Part shown: positions 11,655 through 22,872 of the stretch, one piece after another
How the letters are laid out: every line of letters begins with the position of its first letter
Position numbering within the stretch: the stretch's first letter is position 1
Made by a program: the position numbers and the translations under genes
Assembly: GCF_040183065.1 (NCBI RefSeq)
Contig: NC_091119.1
Location: 193,913,543-193,977,542, forward strand
Direction of reading: 5' to 3'
DNA from: Periplaneta americana
Taxonomy: Eukaryota > Arthropoda > Insecta > Blattodea > Blattidae
Length of the DNA stretch: 64,000 nucleotides
Notes under the pieces: model-generated
The model's input: only the letters and a program-made list of their open reading frames with translations
What the model was told of the DNA's origin: nothing
The model's database searches: none

Positions 11655-11895
11655 AAATGTGATTTAACGACGTTGTATCAACTACTAGGTTGTTAATTAA
11701 TATCAGTGGAATTTGTGATAGCGAGATGGTATTTGGTGAGATTAGGCCTAGGATTCACCACAGATTACTTGACATTTGCGTTATGATTGCGGAAAACCTA
11801 GGAAAAACCCAACCAGGTAATCTGTCCAAGCGGGAATCGAACTCAAGCCCGGTTCAGCAGATAAACGTGCCAGCAGACTCAGTTACTCCAGTGGT
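11655..11895 (-). mobile_element. tRNA-derived SINE, minus strand
   Basis: On the minus strand an A-box-like segment is followed by the B-box GAGTTCGATTCCC and the SINE body with CCTGGTTGGGTTTTTCC. It is a variant of the SINE split at 18075/20020. It contains TAGGCCTA at 11743-11750, here explicable by point changes from a GAGGCCGAGG-type sequence. Confidence 0.75.
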
Positions 11896-11899
11896 TATT

Positions 11900-12712
11900 A
11901 TTGTACAGTTATCGCTGTCATCATCATAATGAACAGTCAACATTATCATCATAATGTCTTCATTATCACTGTTAATATTTATGAATGTCGTCACCATAAT
12001 TATTAACATCACCGTCATCTCTGGAGTAGGCTAGTGATAATCTCTTGTCCGATTTCACCTTGCCGTGTCTGATGTGGACCTTCAACGTCTCGTCTCATTC
12101 TCATTTCCATTTATTTGAGAAATGTCGTTGTGCTTAATTTCGAATTGCTCAATTATACTTAAAAAATTTGTTCATTACACCTCATCTTTTCATTTGTTGT
12201 CTAAGAGAACCATTCGAAATTTCTTCAGATATAATTCTATTCCACGTCTCCGCTTTAGCTGGACAACAAAGATTGTTTATTATGGAGAAAATTGGTAAAA
12301 ATGATTACAGAGGCAAGAGAAGTACAGCGAGAAAACAACAGCTAATAAAAATTTCTCTCAAAGGCCTACTTAGACCGAGTATCCGCCATGGAAAGACGGC
12401 GTTGTATTCGTCCGCCTAATGACACGAATGAGGAAATGTATATTAGACCTAGGGCGCACTACCGATTTTTATTTGCACAATCTCCTTGATTAAAAATCAC
12501 ACTTGAATGTACAGTGCACTGTTTTAAATGGGTGAGCGCGCACTTGTGATTTTTAATTGCATGCAATTTAAAATCTGTAGCACGCAATATTTTCCGTGCG
12601 ATAAAACTATTACTGCAATCTGAATTGTGACACGCGTGATTATATCTGTTCGCGGGCACTGGCGATTAATAATGATCATACAGTCTGAACTTGATCAAGG
12701 AAGGAAACTTAA
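11900..12712. other. Unassigned intron sequence
   Basis: Starts with imperfect ATC/TCA trinucleotides (11930-12020). An 83-codon frame at 12168-12419 has no recognisable domain. Confidence 0.4.
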
Positions 12713-12823
12713 GGCCCATTCACAATGAAAATTAAACATAAATATAACATAAACACAGACGTTTGTGGTCAGGTTACAATGATGTACATAAACACTGAGA
12801 TTAATATTACCGTTAGACGTTAA

Positions 12824-14617
12824 CCCTCTACTGCAGTGGCCGGCAGATGCTGCAGTTGTGACGTAAGAGCCAGTCAGATCGCAAGAGCTTGGGAGAGCGA
12901 GCAGTTGAGTCGTATTAATGTTAGCACACACCAGCGCAGTGGCGTCAGTGCAGCAGTAGAACGGGACTGTTGAAAACAAAAGGATCTATCTACATTTTAT
13001 AGAAGATTTCCCCAGGCAAGATTCCCTCGATTGCATAGATTTGCTGCTAGGATGTTGAGCATATTCGGATCTACGTATGTATGCGAACAGTCCTTTTTTG
13101 TATGAAGATCTGCAAACCACAACATAGAAACCACCTGTCTGATCTGAACTTGAAACATATTCTTCGCTTGTGTGTTAGCCAGGCTGACTCCAAATATTGC
13201 AAAATTAGTACGCGAGAAAAGAGGAAAAAAATCTCGACAAAGCGTTTAGCTTGGGCACGGCAGTGACACGAAGTGATGGTGTGTTTCAAAAGGTGAAATA
13301 TACTTTGCATACTACTCACCAAGATAGGGCCTATATACAGACGTGGACAAATCATTAGCAAAATTGAAGATTTTTATCATATATTTTTTTTACAAAATAT
13401 GATTCTTCAATTTAGACTACAGTTGACATTTTTGCGTGTTTCCAAATTATTAGCAAAATTGAAGATTTGTATTGTATATTTTTAGAAAAGTTAACTCTTC
13501 AATTTGGACTACATTTGATATTTTTGCATATTTACAAATTATTAGCAAAACTGAAGGTTTTTATTATATATTTTTACAAAATTCGATTCTTCAATTTGGA
13601 ATACAGTTGACATTTTGGATATTTCCAAATTATTAGCCAAACTGAAGATTTTTATTTTACAATTTTACGAAATTTGACTCTTCAATTTAGACTGTAGTTG
13701 ACATTTTTGCTAATTTACAAATTATTAACAAAATTGAAGATTTTTATTATATATTTTTACAAAACTTAATTCTTCAATTTAAACTATAGTTGACATTTTT
13801 GCATATTTCTGTCTACTGTAACGATAGAAATATGCAAAATTGTCAACTGTAGTCTAAATTGAAAAATCAAATTTTGTAAACAGAATTATCATAAAAATCG
13901 TCAATTTTGTTAATAATTTGTCCACGTCTGTAGTTTAATCTGTATATTATGTAGAAAAATGTATGTTAAAAACACTGTTTTCAAGTTTCCGAGTAGCTAA
14001 AACGTTGCAGTACTGCTTAAAGTATTTATTTATATGTTTGTACGATTATAGCAGTTTCGGAATTTCATTTATATACGCAAACGCTTCTGCAAGTGGCTGT
14101 ATTATGAGTTTCATATTATTGTAAGTACATTAAATTTGATTACAAACCAAGATATTTTGTTACATTGATTTATCGCGGTTGTACAGTTTTGTTTTCGTAC
14201 AAATGTATTGTAATTGTGCTGTTCCCATACTATCTCAGAAGAATGGATCGCGCTCTGTCAGTGCATAGACCCGCACCACCACTGTTCAGTTGAACCTTCT
14301 CTCCACGCTGTGCTCAGTATGCAGAGATTGCCGAGCAAAGAGCAGGGCGGCTACGTCGTATGACGTCACAGAGCACGGAACATGCCGGTCACTGCTCTAC
14401 TGCATAGTGTTGCCTCAAAGCAACACATTACTTTTCATTTTTTTTTATTTTTTTTTCTGTGTGTTTATATGCCTTCTGTTGCTCTGAGGCAACGCTCTGA
14501 AGTTAGCAACGAAGACAGAGTCGAAGAAAATTTAAGAAGTTTGTATCTCTGAGTCTATGGCGCCAATAAAACAGCTGAACGTTATTTGAGAAAAAAAATA
14601 ATTCATGCAGTAGAGGG
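12824..14617. mobile_element. piggyBac-like non-autonomous element with TTAA target sites
   Basis: It begins CCCTCTACTGCA right after TTAA (12820-12823) and ends TGCAGTAGAGGG right before TTAA (14618-14621). Terminal CCC/GGG and an exact TTAA duplication are the piggyBac signature. Subterminal sequence (GTTGCCTCAAAGCAACAC hairpin and TTTTATTGGCGCC) recurs at 17788-18012. No transposase frame is seen. A mariner-type MITE (13338-13930) sits inside. Confidence 0.82.
13338..13930. mobile_element. mariner-type MITE with five tandem terminal units
   Basis: Left end CAGACGTGGACAAAT and right end ATTTGTCCACGTCTG, each with TA outside (13336-13337, 13931-13932). The left half is not one TIR but about five head-to-tail copies of a ~92-95-bp unit. 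Each starts near AAATTATTAGCAAAATTGAA and ends with TTCAATTT..ACTACAGTTGACATTTTTGC. A single inverted copy closes the right end. Confidence 0.88.
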
Positions 14618-14849
14618 TTAACATGAAAGTCTGGAAACTGTAAACTTTCATGTTTATGCTTATGTGATCTGGAAACAGTACACCATCGTAGAGCGCTGAA
14701 GCATACGACAGAATATGAGGAAATGACGTCATTGTTGTGTTTCCATGGTTACCAAGTAACTTTGTGGTTATGTTTATGTTCCCATCGTGAATGATGGTTT
14801 AACTTTTTCATTTTACCGTAACGTTTACATTTTTAAGTTAACGCTTACG

Positions 14850-15280
14850 CTATGTTTAATTTTCAATGTGGATGGGCATTTAGCCTACTTTAAAAGGAAA
14901 TACGACGCCCAAAATTCAATGAAATCGGGATCAAAAGCTGCGAAGAGGAGTAATACATATCTTTTAATTAGCTATAATTTTTACTCCCTACCATTCAGGA
15001 AAGGAAATCTGTTAGCAATCTGGATTCACCAAGCGATGTTGAGGAAAAGGATGCAGAACATCGAATTGCAGATCAGATTGATGTCGATTATTGACATAAT
15101 GCTACAATTTCTAATACAAGGCGAAATACAACGAAAATTAGCAATAAAAAGAAACGGGGAAAGGGATATACGGAAAGAAGTCTGGAAATACTAAGAGGAA
15201 AGAAGCTCCAAGACATGGAAATTTACGAAGATTTTTTTTTGTACTCCAGCATTAATTTTTTAATCAAACACCTTCCCGAA
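14850..15280 (+). pseudogene. MADF-like protein fragment (weak)
   Basis: The frame at 14787-15194 contains FKRKYDAQNSMKSGSKAAKR, which resembles the end of a MADF (Myb/SANT-like, Adf-1) domain: a basic YRxxLxxxxxxKSGSxxxK block. A weaker acidic/aromatic segment follows near 15220 (…DMEIYEDFFL). MADF proteins are both host transcription factors and companions of Harbinger transposons; the adjacent Harbinger-like ends would fit the latter. No start, catalytic site or intact length. Confidence 0.35.
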
Positions 15281-15309
15281 AGAGGGATTGCCTAGAAGAC
15301 AAACTATAC

Positions 15310-15670
15310 CATTTACAAAACAGAATTTTGAATAGTACATATTAGATACATGGATAATTTACGAATATAAAACCAATGCAAGAAAGAGAAAAATAAATTA
15401 CAGTGCAATGTCTTACTGTATCTGAGGTGATTTCTTAACAATGCAATAGCACCTTTCAACGCAAGTAAACAAACATTGGTAATCATAGATGAAGGCAATT
15501 AATAAAAAGCCTTGCAAAATTCAACAAACTGCTTCGGGATGGATCCTCTTGCTCCGACCATCAAGCCTATTACTTCTATTTATTGTAATTGATATTTCTC
15601 TTGATAATACGGGATTTTTGGTTCATAGATGAATTGTTTCTCCTTATGGACGTCTTGCGGTTGGCTCTTG
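15310..15670 (-). pseudogene. Transposon-derived frame containing GLMVGARGSIP (unclassified)
   Basis: Minus-strand translation gives VIGLMVGARGSIPKQFVEFC, then a break, then LALKGAIALLRNHLRYS. I associate this block with repeated retroelement-derived frames in invertebrate genomes but cannot name the family. Stops and frame changes make it a remnant. Confidence 0.4.
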
Positions 15671-15850
15671 CAAGTCTCGAAAAGAACTGTAGGGTCAATT
15701 AATGTAAAATTGAATATTGTGTAAATGTAATATTTTTATGGCCGTCTATATACATTTGCTTTTGTAGTTGATCGATTCATATAGAGAAACATTTAAAGAA
15801 TGTTATTATTAGGCTTCGTAATTCAGCTACCTATAAACTGGAATGAGGTT

Positions 15851-16231
15851 ATTTTAATGTACCGAAGTACATATGATATTTCCATGAAGATATTCTGCGT
15901 CATCATACGATGGAAATATCATATGTACTTCGGTACATTAAAATAATATATATATATATATATATGATATGCGTAAATCACTTCGTGATTTAAGACGGCG
16001 CTTATTCCGTCGGATCCCGGCCAACTAGTCACTCATACCGAGTGCACCTCAGCACATGTGTGGACTTCGGTCCTGCGTTCATAGACATCTATGACGTAGT
16101 GCAGAGGGCGGCCACTAGAGGGAACCCAAGAGTTGGAGCTTAATCTGAGACGATTCTAACCGGCGTCGGAGTTGTATCCGGTGTGGCTTAGTGGAGAGAA
16201 TTTTTCTCCGTTCCATTACTCTTTCATCGTA
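15851..16231 (-). mobile_element. tRNA-like SINE family S, copy 2, with 12-bp target duplication
   Basis: Flanked by TGGAATGAGGTT at 15839-15850 and 16232-16243. The minus-strand 3' end is the hairpin GTACTTCGGTAC plus ATTAAAAT. The A-box-like GTGTGGCTTAGTGG is present (about 16185), but the middle of the tRNA-like head including the B box is deleted compared with 18655-18735. An extra inverted copy of the 3' end (15851-15950) forms a palindrome, followed by an (AT)n run. Confidence 0.75.
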
Positions 16232-16261
16232 TGGAATGAGGTTGCCTGAGTCGAAGTATAT

Positions 16262-16946
16262 GTGACGTCATAGCGCAGGTACAACTACTTTCGTATACAA
16301 AATAGTCAAGCTTCGATTTTTCTGAACCCATGCAGGCGAGTTGTGAGGCCCGACTTGTTCCACTTGTTCTACTGTCTCATTTCTAATTCGCAAGTTTATT
16401 CTCTTTATTTTCCTTCCTATAACCCTGATCCACGTCTTGTTCGCATTTATCTTCATCCCATTATTTATTTGCTCGTTTTCATACTCTCTCTCGCTATCAT
16501 AATATTAATACTCGATCACAACGCGATAACACGCTAGAAATTCCACTTCACACATCATCTCTGTATTCCTCATCTTTCACTGTTGCTACCTCTCGCCACT
16601 GGAACTCTCTGCCGCCTGAAGTCAAGGGCTGCCGAACATTGAAATCTTTCAAATCCAAGTTAGAAAATTATTTTATGACGAGTTGCCAAACTAACGTCCT
16701 ATTATGACAAGCGTTGTATTGCATGTTTCCACGTATTCACATCTTTTTTATGTTCTAGTGATATTTAACTTATTTTATCTTTTTTGTTTTCATATTTTCC
16801 GATAATGGTATATCTATAATGTGATAAGTTGAGCTATATATAATCATAATTTTCCTTACTGTGTGTACTTAAAAATATTGTATTCATTGTATGTTTTGTA
16901 CTGCACTATTTTATTATTATTATCATTATTATTATTATTACTATTC

Positions 16947-16996
<50 letters not shown>

Positions 16997-17306
16997 CAAT
17001 AATTGTCTTATTTTTTTATACTTTATACTTTGTATGTCTCATTTATTTTGACCTGCTGTTCACATTTTATTATGCTTTTTCCTTTCTTTCTGTATGTTAT
17101 ATTACGTCTGATTTCTACTTACTTGTTGTTTACATTTTATTATTATTATTATGTTATTCAGTTTTGTGTGTAAAATTATAGTGTACTTTGTAAATTTGTA
17201 GTGTTTTTTGTAACGCAGTTTTACTCCTGGTTGAGTGTTAGAGAAGGCCGTATGACCTTAAATCTGCCAGGTTAAATAAATAATAATAATAATAATAATA
17301 ATAATA

Positions 17307-17339
<33 letters not shown>

Positions 17340-17641
17340 CTGCACAAACTGTAATTTAGCTCGGTTACCACAAAAGTATTGTGATCTTAAGCTAACAACG
17401 TCATATCATCAACAAATCTTATGCACTCTATTCGTCTTCTTCCTACCATGTTCTGAAAACAGTTCTTCACTAAATCCTCCAAGTAGGTGTTGAACAGGGT
17501 AGATGATAAAGGGCATCCTTGTCGTATTCCTGTCCCTATTTCACTTTTCTCTGACATTTCTTCTCCTATCCTTACTTTGACTCGTTTCACATAAAGATTA
17601 CTGAATAACCTTCTAACCTCCTCTCTTTCCAATCCACACAA
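16262..17641 (-). pseudogene. LINE family D reverse transcriptase (minus), split
   Basis: Two minus-strand blocks belong together. 17641-17387 encodes RIGEEMSEKSEIGTGIRQGC, LFNTYLEDL and the catalytic FVDDMTLLA. 16470-16262 encodes GMKINANKT, VIGRKIKRINLRI and VEQV, which normally follows the catalytic block by a few dozen residues. The space between them holds an oppositely oriented LINE C 3' end (about 16490-17340), so D was probably interrupted by C. Confidence 0.7.
16490..17340 (+). pseudogene. LINE family C 3' terminus
   Basis: The frame encodes SSFTVATSRHWNSLPPEVKG and LKSFKSKLENYFM, the typical last residues of CR1/Jockey-group reverse transcriptase proteins, with a stop at about 16705. 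A 3' UTR follows, ending in the GAGAAGGCCGTATGACCTTA block and an (AAT)n / (ATT)n tail (17278-17338). Confidence 0.75.
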
Positions 17642-17787
17642 ATATTCCTCAGGATTCCCAGATGTTTATGGAAATCTATCCTGACAGAAGTGTCCAATGA
17701 TAAACAACAATAATTATTGTAATCTAGCCAATAAATACACATATAGCAATGTTTGAATAAATGTTTAATGCCAAATTAAAGGTGGGT

Positions 17788-18012
17788 TATTGACCCTCTA
17801 CTGCATGAGTTATTTTTTCTCTAATAACGGTTAGTCGTTTTATTGGCGCCATACACTCAGAGATACCAACTTCTTAACTTTTCTTCGACTCTGTCTTCGT
17901 TGCTAACTTCAGAGCGTTGCCTCAGAGCAACAGATTGCATATAAACATCACACAGAAAAAGTAAAAAAGTAAAAAGTAGTGTGTTGCTTTATGGCAACAC
18001 TATGCAATAGAG
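17788..18012 (-). mobile_element. piggyBac-like element end fragment
   Basis: Starts CCCTCTACTGCATGA and matches the reverse complement of the right end of the element at 12824-14617 through the GCGTTGCCTCAGAGCAAC hairpin. Homology stops near 18012, so only one end is present. Confidence 0.7.
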
Positions 18013-18194
18013 CTAACAATTTAACGCCATTCAAAGTTAATTCCGGGACCGTGGTTCCCTAACCATTTTTCCCAATTTGGTTATTCAAGGACGCTGTACC
18101 AATTACGAGGTTATCTAGAGTAGATGTGATTGCCAATTGGTGATAGAGAAATAGTATTTGGTGACAAGTTCAAAATAGGATTATCTCACATACG

Positions 18195-19884
18195 ATGAAA
18201 GAGTAATGGAACGGTGAAAAATTCTCTCCGGCGCCGGGATTTGAACCCGGGTTTTCAGCTCTACGTGCTGATGCTTTATCTACTAAGCCACACCTGATAC
18301 CACCCCGGCGTCGGACAGAATTGTCTCTGATTAACTTCTAACTCTTGGGTTCCCTCTAGTGGCCGCCCTCTGCACTACGTCATAGATGTCTATGAACATA
18401 GGACCGAAGTCCACACATGTGCTGAGGTGCACTCGTTATGAGTGACTAGTTGGCCGGGATCCGACGGAATAAGCGCCGTCTTAAATCACTGTGATTTACG
18501 CACTACTAGTCACTCATAACGAGTGCACCTCAGCACATGTGTGGACTTCGGTCCTATGTTCATAGACATCTATGACGTAGTGCAGAGGGCGGCCGCTAGA
18601 GGGAACCCAAGAGTTGGAACTTAATCAGAGACAATTCTGTCCGACGCCGGGGTGGTATCCGGTGTGGCTTAGTAGATAAAGTATCAGCACGTAGAGTTGA
18701 AAACCCGGGTTCAAATCCCGGCGCCGGAGAGAATTTTTCTCCGTTCCATTACTCTTCCATCGTATGATGACCCAGAATATCTGCATGGAAATATCATATG
18801 TACTTCGGTACATTAAAATAATATACAGGGACATCATTTTATTTTTACTAACATTTTTAATATTAACCTGTCCATACCTTTAGAGAACCGGAAACACAGT
18901 TTGCTATCCCCTTCCACGACTGTAGTTCGATGATACTGGCGTAAAACACAAACAAATCACTCTAGTAGGTATAGGAAGGAAGAAAAGTAGTTCATCCATT
19001 TACGTAAACTAGGAAATACCGCAATTTTGAGTTTCATAATTTTCATTAGGTTTTTGTTTAATCAAAGTACAGTACTGTATTAAGAATAAGTGTTTTTACT
19101 CACGAAATGAGTTATCCATGCGAACGTACTCATTATGCAGTGTATATTATACTGTCTACAGCACATTAGCGTACAATATAGAGAAAGAAGTTAAATTGAA
19201 AAATAATCATAATATGAATATTTAAACACAAGTTTGAAAATGGTGGCCGTTCATTTCGATACAGGCTTCAGTTCTTTTGTGCATATTATCACACTATAGA
19301 TTACTGCATCTAATTCCAATTGCCAGTTTCGTCCTTCGTACTCATGTTGTAATAATTCTGTACCTACCTTACGTACTGTAAATTCAATCTTCACTTCTGC
19401 CCGACCCGAAAATATAAAATTACTCAGACATGCTATTTACTGTCCGTCCAAGTGGTTATGCCGCAGGATTGTAGAAAGGGGGGAAATCACGTGACAGTTA
19501 ATTACTTAACGAGGCCCTTTTATTTAAGTTAAATTAAACAGCTGTATAATATTACGTAAAGGTCCAATTCCGAACAGAAATTAATGTTTTCAGAAAAGAG
19601 CTAAGACAGTCCAGCTATTACAGAGGGGCGATCGGGATGCGACGTAGGCAAACGGACAGTACCTTTGCGAAAATATGATTCAATATTGAAAGCTCTTTCG
19701 TCACTGGAAAACGCGAACATATTTCTGGAACGTACTATACCCAGTAACTCAGTACTGCTTACTATCTGCGGTCTTGGTTCTGTGTGGAGTTGGAACTTCA
19801 TTAGTAGCAGGGGTGGGAGTGAAGTACATTCAAAAACTCAGGTACGATAAAAATTGAAGTAAAAATAAAATGATGTCCCTGTAT
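18195..19884 (+). mobile_element. SINE family S copy 1: head-to-head palindromic dimer, carrying a TIR element in its tail
   Basis: Bounded by the 13-bp duplication TATCTCACATACG. It consists of two inverted arms of about 280 bp (18195-18465 and about 18495-18770) around a short spacer. Each arm has a tRNA-like head with A-box TGGCTTAGTAGATAAAG and B-box GGTTCAAATCC (18225-18300 minus, 18655-18735 plus). The 3' end is GTACTTCGGTACATTAAAAT. A 1057-bp TIR element (18826-19882) sits at a TA in the tail. Confidence 0.8.
18826..19882 (+). mobile_element. TIR element T, copy 1
   Basis: Ends CAGGGACATCATTTTATTTT and complement, flanked by TATA on both sides. It is about 1.06 kb and closely similar to 44670-45747 (minus) and 62571-63643 (plus). 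All three retain a 61-codon frame starting MRKYDSILKALSSLENANI (here 19665-19850) that I cannot assign to any family. No transposase is recognisable, so it is probably non-autonomous. Confidence 0.88.
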
Positions 19885-20020
19885 ATCTCACATACGCCTT
19901 AAAGTCGGAAAAAACCTCGGAAAAATCCAATAAGATAATCAGCCCAAGCAGGATTCGAACCTATGCATAAGCGGACAAGCAGGCAATCACGTATATTGCC
20001 TGAGCTACGTGGGTGGTTTC

Positions 20021-20880
20021 CCTAATTGTAAACTTCTATTTTTAACCTTCTCAGAGCATAATCTCCGCCTAATATTCACGGATTCCTTAACGCTGCTTGC
20101 CGAATGCCACTAAGGAGCAACAGGTGCGTTCTGTCCTTGACCTAAGGAAGACACGAGAAGGGCAACAACTTACGCGGGCTAAAAAAAGCTCCACCGAAGG
20201 ACAAATCCCAACCGTGAAGTGGTTTCAACACCTGTGTGATGGTTTGACGGCGCAGCGTTTTAGAAAATAAACAAATCTACACGTGGTCACGCTAACCAGA
20301 AGCACATCATAAGAAAAACAGGGGAATTTTCTCATGGTATGGACAGTAAGAATATTTCTAGTGAAAAACAAGAGAGTTAAAAGATATTTAAATATTTGGT
20401 CTATCTTTTCCAAGTGCCGGATGGTGATTTATAAAAAAGTAGCTAGTACTTCTGATAAGCTGAGCTTAATGTTCACTGAAGGTAAAATGTTAGGACAGCA
20501 TTAATACAAGTAAAGATCAAATGACTGTAACATACACAGGCGAGTCAATAACTTACAAATCAAAGTAGAGACCTTCATTTTAGACTGAACATTATTGGCT
20601 GTGTACAATTTTTTGTGGACATAAATTGGCCATACTAGCCACTGTTGTACAATATCTACCAAGACAATATATGTAAAAATATATCCTAGATTAGTTATGG
20701 AAGATAATGTGTTCACTTTAAACATGCAAACTTCCTGAATAACTATCAGTGATATAGTTAATTTTCATCTCTTAAAAAGCTTCAAAACTCAGCCATCTGT
20801 AGGCAAAGTAATGAATAATTATTTTCGAATGTTAAAGGGGTAAAATGTAGAAGTTCGTGATCCTGTGAATCATTGCGAGA
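20021..20880. other. Unassigned intron sequence
   Basis: AT-rich, within gene 1 intron 1; short open frames only, no domain recognised. Confidence 0.4.
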
Positions 20881-21007
20881 ATTCAACGGACTACCCGAGA
20901 AAAAATTATTTATTTATTTACTTATTTCATTAATTATTTACTTAATTACTTATTTAATTACTTTTTCACTTATTTATTTATTTATTTGTTTATTTATTTA
21001 TTTATTT

Positions 21008-21838
21008 CCTGTCTATGCGGATGACGTAAATATGTTAGGAGAAAATTCACAAACGATTAGGGAAAACACGGAAATTTTACTTGAAGCAAGTAAAGCGATA
21101 GGTTTGGAAGTAAATCCCGAAAGGCAAAGTATATGATTATTTCTCGTGACCAGAATATTGTACGAAATGGAAACATAAAAATTGGAGATTTATCCTTCGA
21201 AGAGGTGGAAAAATTCAAATATCTTGGAGCAACAGTAACAAATATAAATGACACTCGGGAGGAAATTAAACGCAGAATAAATATGGGAAATGCGTGTTAT
21301 TATTCGGTTGAGAAGTTTTGTCATCTAGCCTGCTGTCAAAAAATCTGAAAGTTAAAGTTTATAAAACAGTTATATTACCGGTTGTTCTGTATGGTTGTGA
21401 AACTTGGACTCTCACTTTGAGAGAGGAACAGAGATTAAGGGTGTTTGAGAATAAGGTGCTTAGGAAAATATTTGGGACTAAGAGGGATGAAGTTACAGGA
21501 GAATGGAGAAAGTTACACAACACAGAATTGCACGCATTGTATTCTCCACCTGACATAATTAGGAACATTAAATTCAGACGTTTGAGATGGGCAGGGCATG
21601 TAGCACTTATGGGTGAACCCAGAAGTGCACATAGAGTGTTAGTTGGGAGACCGGAGGGAAAAAGACCTTTGGGGAGGCCGAGACGTAGATGGGAGGATAA
21701 TATTAAAATGGATTTGAGGGAGGTGGGATATGATGACAGGGACTGGATTAATCTTGCTCAGGATAGGGACCGTGCTTATGTGAGGGCGGCAATGAACCTG
21801 CGGGTTCCTTAAAATCCATTTTTAAGTAAGTAAGTAAA
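21008..21838 (+). pseudogene. LINE family A, 5'-truncated
   Basis: Begins at the catalytic block [14 protein letters not shown], preceded by a (TTTA)n stretch, and continues through [50 protein letters not shown] and a C-terminal AAMNLRVP. There is one frame break near 21130 and another near 21330. The tail is (TAAG)n. Confidence 0.9.
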
Positions 21839-21889
21839 TTTATTTATTTATTTACTTATTTATTTAATGCTAGTAAATTACAAATGGAT

Positions 21890-22275
21890 ACAATACAATA
21901 TAATATAATATAATATAATATAATATAATATAATATAATATAATATAATATAAACTAGCCCACTCATGAAAGAGTAAGACTCTTGCTCAGGAGGGGATTC
22001 CAACACAAACAAAATAAAATTGAGAGTGAATAAATTACAAATTAAAAAGTGTTAAATATCTTCAAATCCAAACTATAAATCGGATACATTTTTTTTCATT
22101 AATTTGGAGATGATTAGTCGTTAAAATATTATTAGAATACAATTTGTTTAATAATCTAGGATCCTGACTCATGCTATAGTAAAAAGCTGCGTTGGTTTTA
22201 CATTTAGGTTCAAATAAACGGAGAAAATTTATATTTTTAGTTCTATATTTATGTATATACATTTCAAAGTTATTA
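21890..22275 (-). pseudogene. LINE 3' end (minus) with (TATAA)n tail
   Basis: The minus strand encodes a basic segment YRTKNINFLRLFEPKCKTNA (about 22240-22180), resembling the last residues of LINE ORF2 proteins. A 3' UTR with GAGCAAGAGTCTTACTC and a (TATAA)n tail (21890-21952) follow. Confidence 0.45.
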
Positions 22276-22584
22276 AGTTATGCGACAAAACAGAGCATAT
22301 TTTTTCAGGGGGAATGAAAAAGTAATTAAATAACAATAGGCCTACATAAGAATGTTAGGTAATTCGGTAGAAAACGTTAGAAAATATGATGGATATCCAT
22401 AACATCATCGAGGATCAGTGTAGACCTATTAATATTTTTTTGTCTTGTACGGAGGAAAGACCCGAAGGCTTGCCCTGCAGCCTGAAGTTTATTCTGTGAA
22501 TGATTGGGTAGCCGAACAGCCGCGCTCTTGTACAAGTACAGCACTGAATCCGGTCTATGGTATGGATGATGGTAATATATGAAT

Positions 22585-22765
22585 TAATGATGGCGAAATG
22601 AGTCCAAGGCCCAACGCCGAAAGTTACGCAGCAATTCTGCTTCAATTGATTGAGGAAAAACCCAGGAAAAAATTCCAACCAGGTAACTTGTCCCAACCAG
22701 GATTTGAACCCGGCCCGCTCGTTACACATTCAGACGCACCGTTACCCCACAGCAGTGGACCCTAT
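22585..22765 (-). mobile_element. tRNA-derived SINE, minus strand
   Basis: B-box GGGTTCAAATCC and A-box region GTGGGGTAACGGTGCG on the minus strand, with the body CCTGGTTGGAATTTTTTCC. It lies about 110 bp upstream of exon 2 of gene 1. Confidence 0.8.
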
Positions 22766-22872
22766 TGTTATTTAATTAATTTTTTCTTCCTCCTGAAAAA
22801 TTATGCTATGTACTGTCACATAAAATCAACGACGATTTAATATTCAGACTTAAATATGTTTCTTTGTTTCAG

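Larger units (their letters stand above)
12713..14797. mobile_element. Outer TIR element (PIF/Harbinger-like ends) split by a piggyBac-like insertion
   Basis: Left end GGCCCATTCACAATG with AAACATAAATATAACATAAA (12713-12770), and a right end that is its imperfect complement (…CATCGTGAATGATGG at 14797, with TATGTTTATGTT). With the piggyBac-like insert removed only about 290 bp remain, so this is a short non-autonomous element. The Harbinger assignment rests on terminal resemblance only. Confidence 0.5.
18075..20020 (-). mobile_element. tRNA-derived SINE split by a nested insertion
   Basis: The two halves, 18075-18194 and 19885-20020, read on the minus strand as one SINE: A-box ACGTAGCTCAGGC, B-box GGTTCGAATCC, body with AAAAACCTCGG. 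The break carries a 13-bp duplication TATCTCACATACG (18182-18194 and 19885-19897) made by the family S insertion that lies between. Confidence 0.8.

Noticed and set aside
18655-18735. Genuine tRNA gene
   Set aside because: A and B boxes are present but the segment lies inside a duplicated SINE with target duplications and I cannot fold a convincing cloverleaf; the same holds for the other tRNA-like heads.
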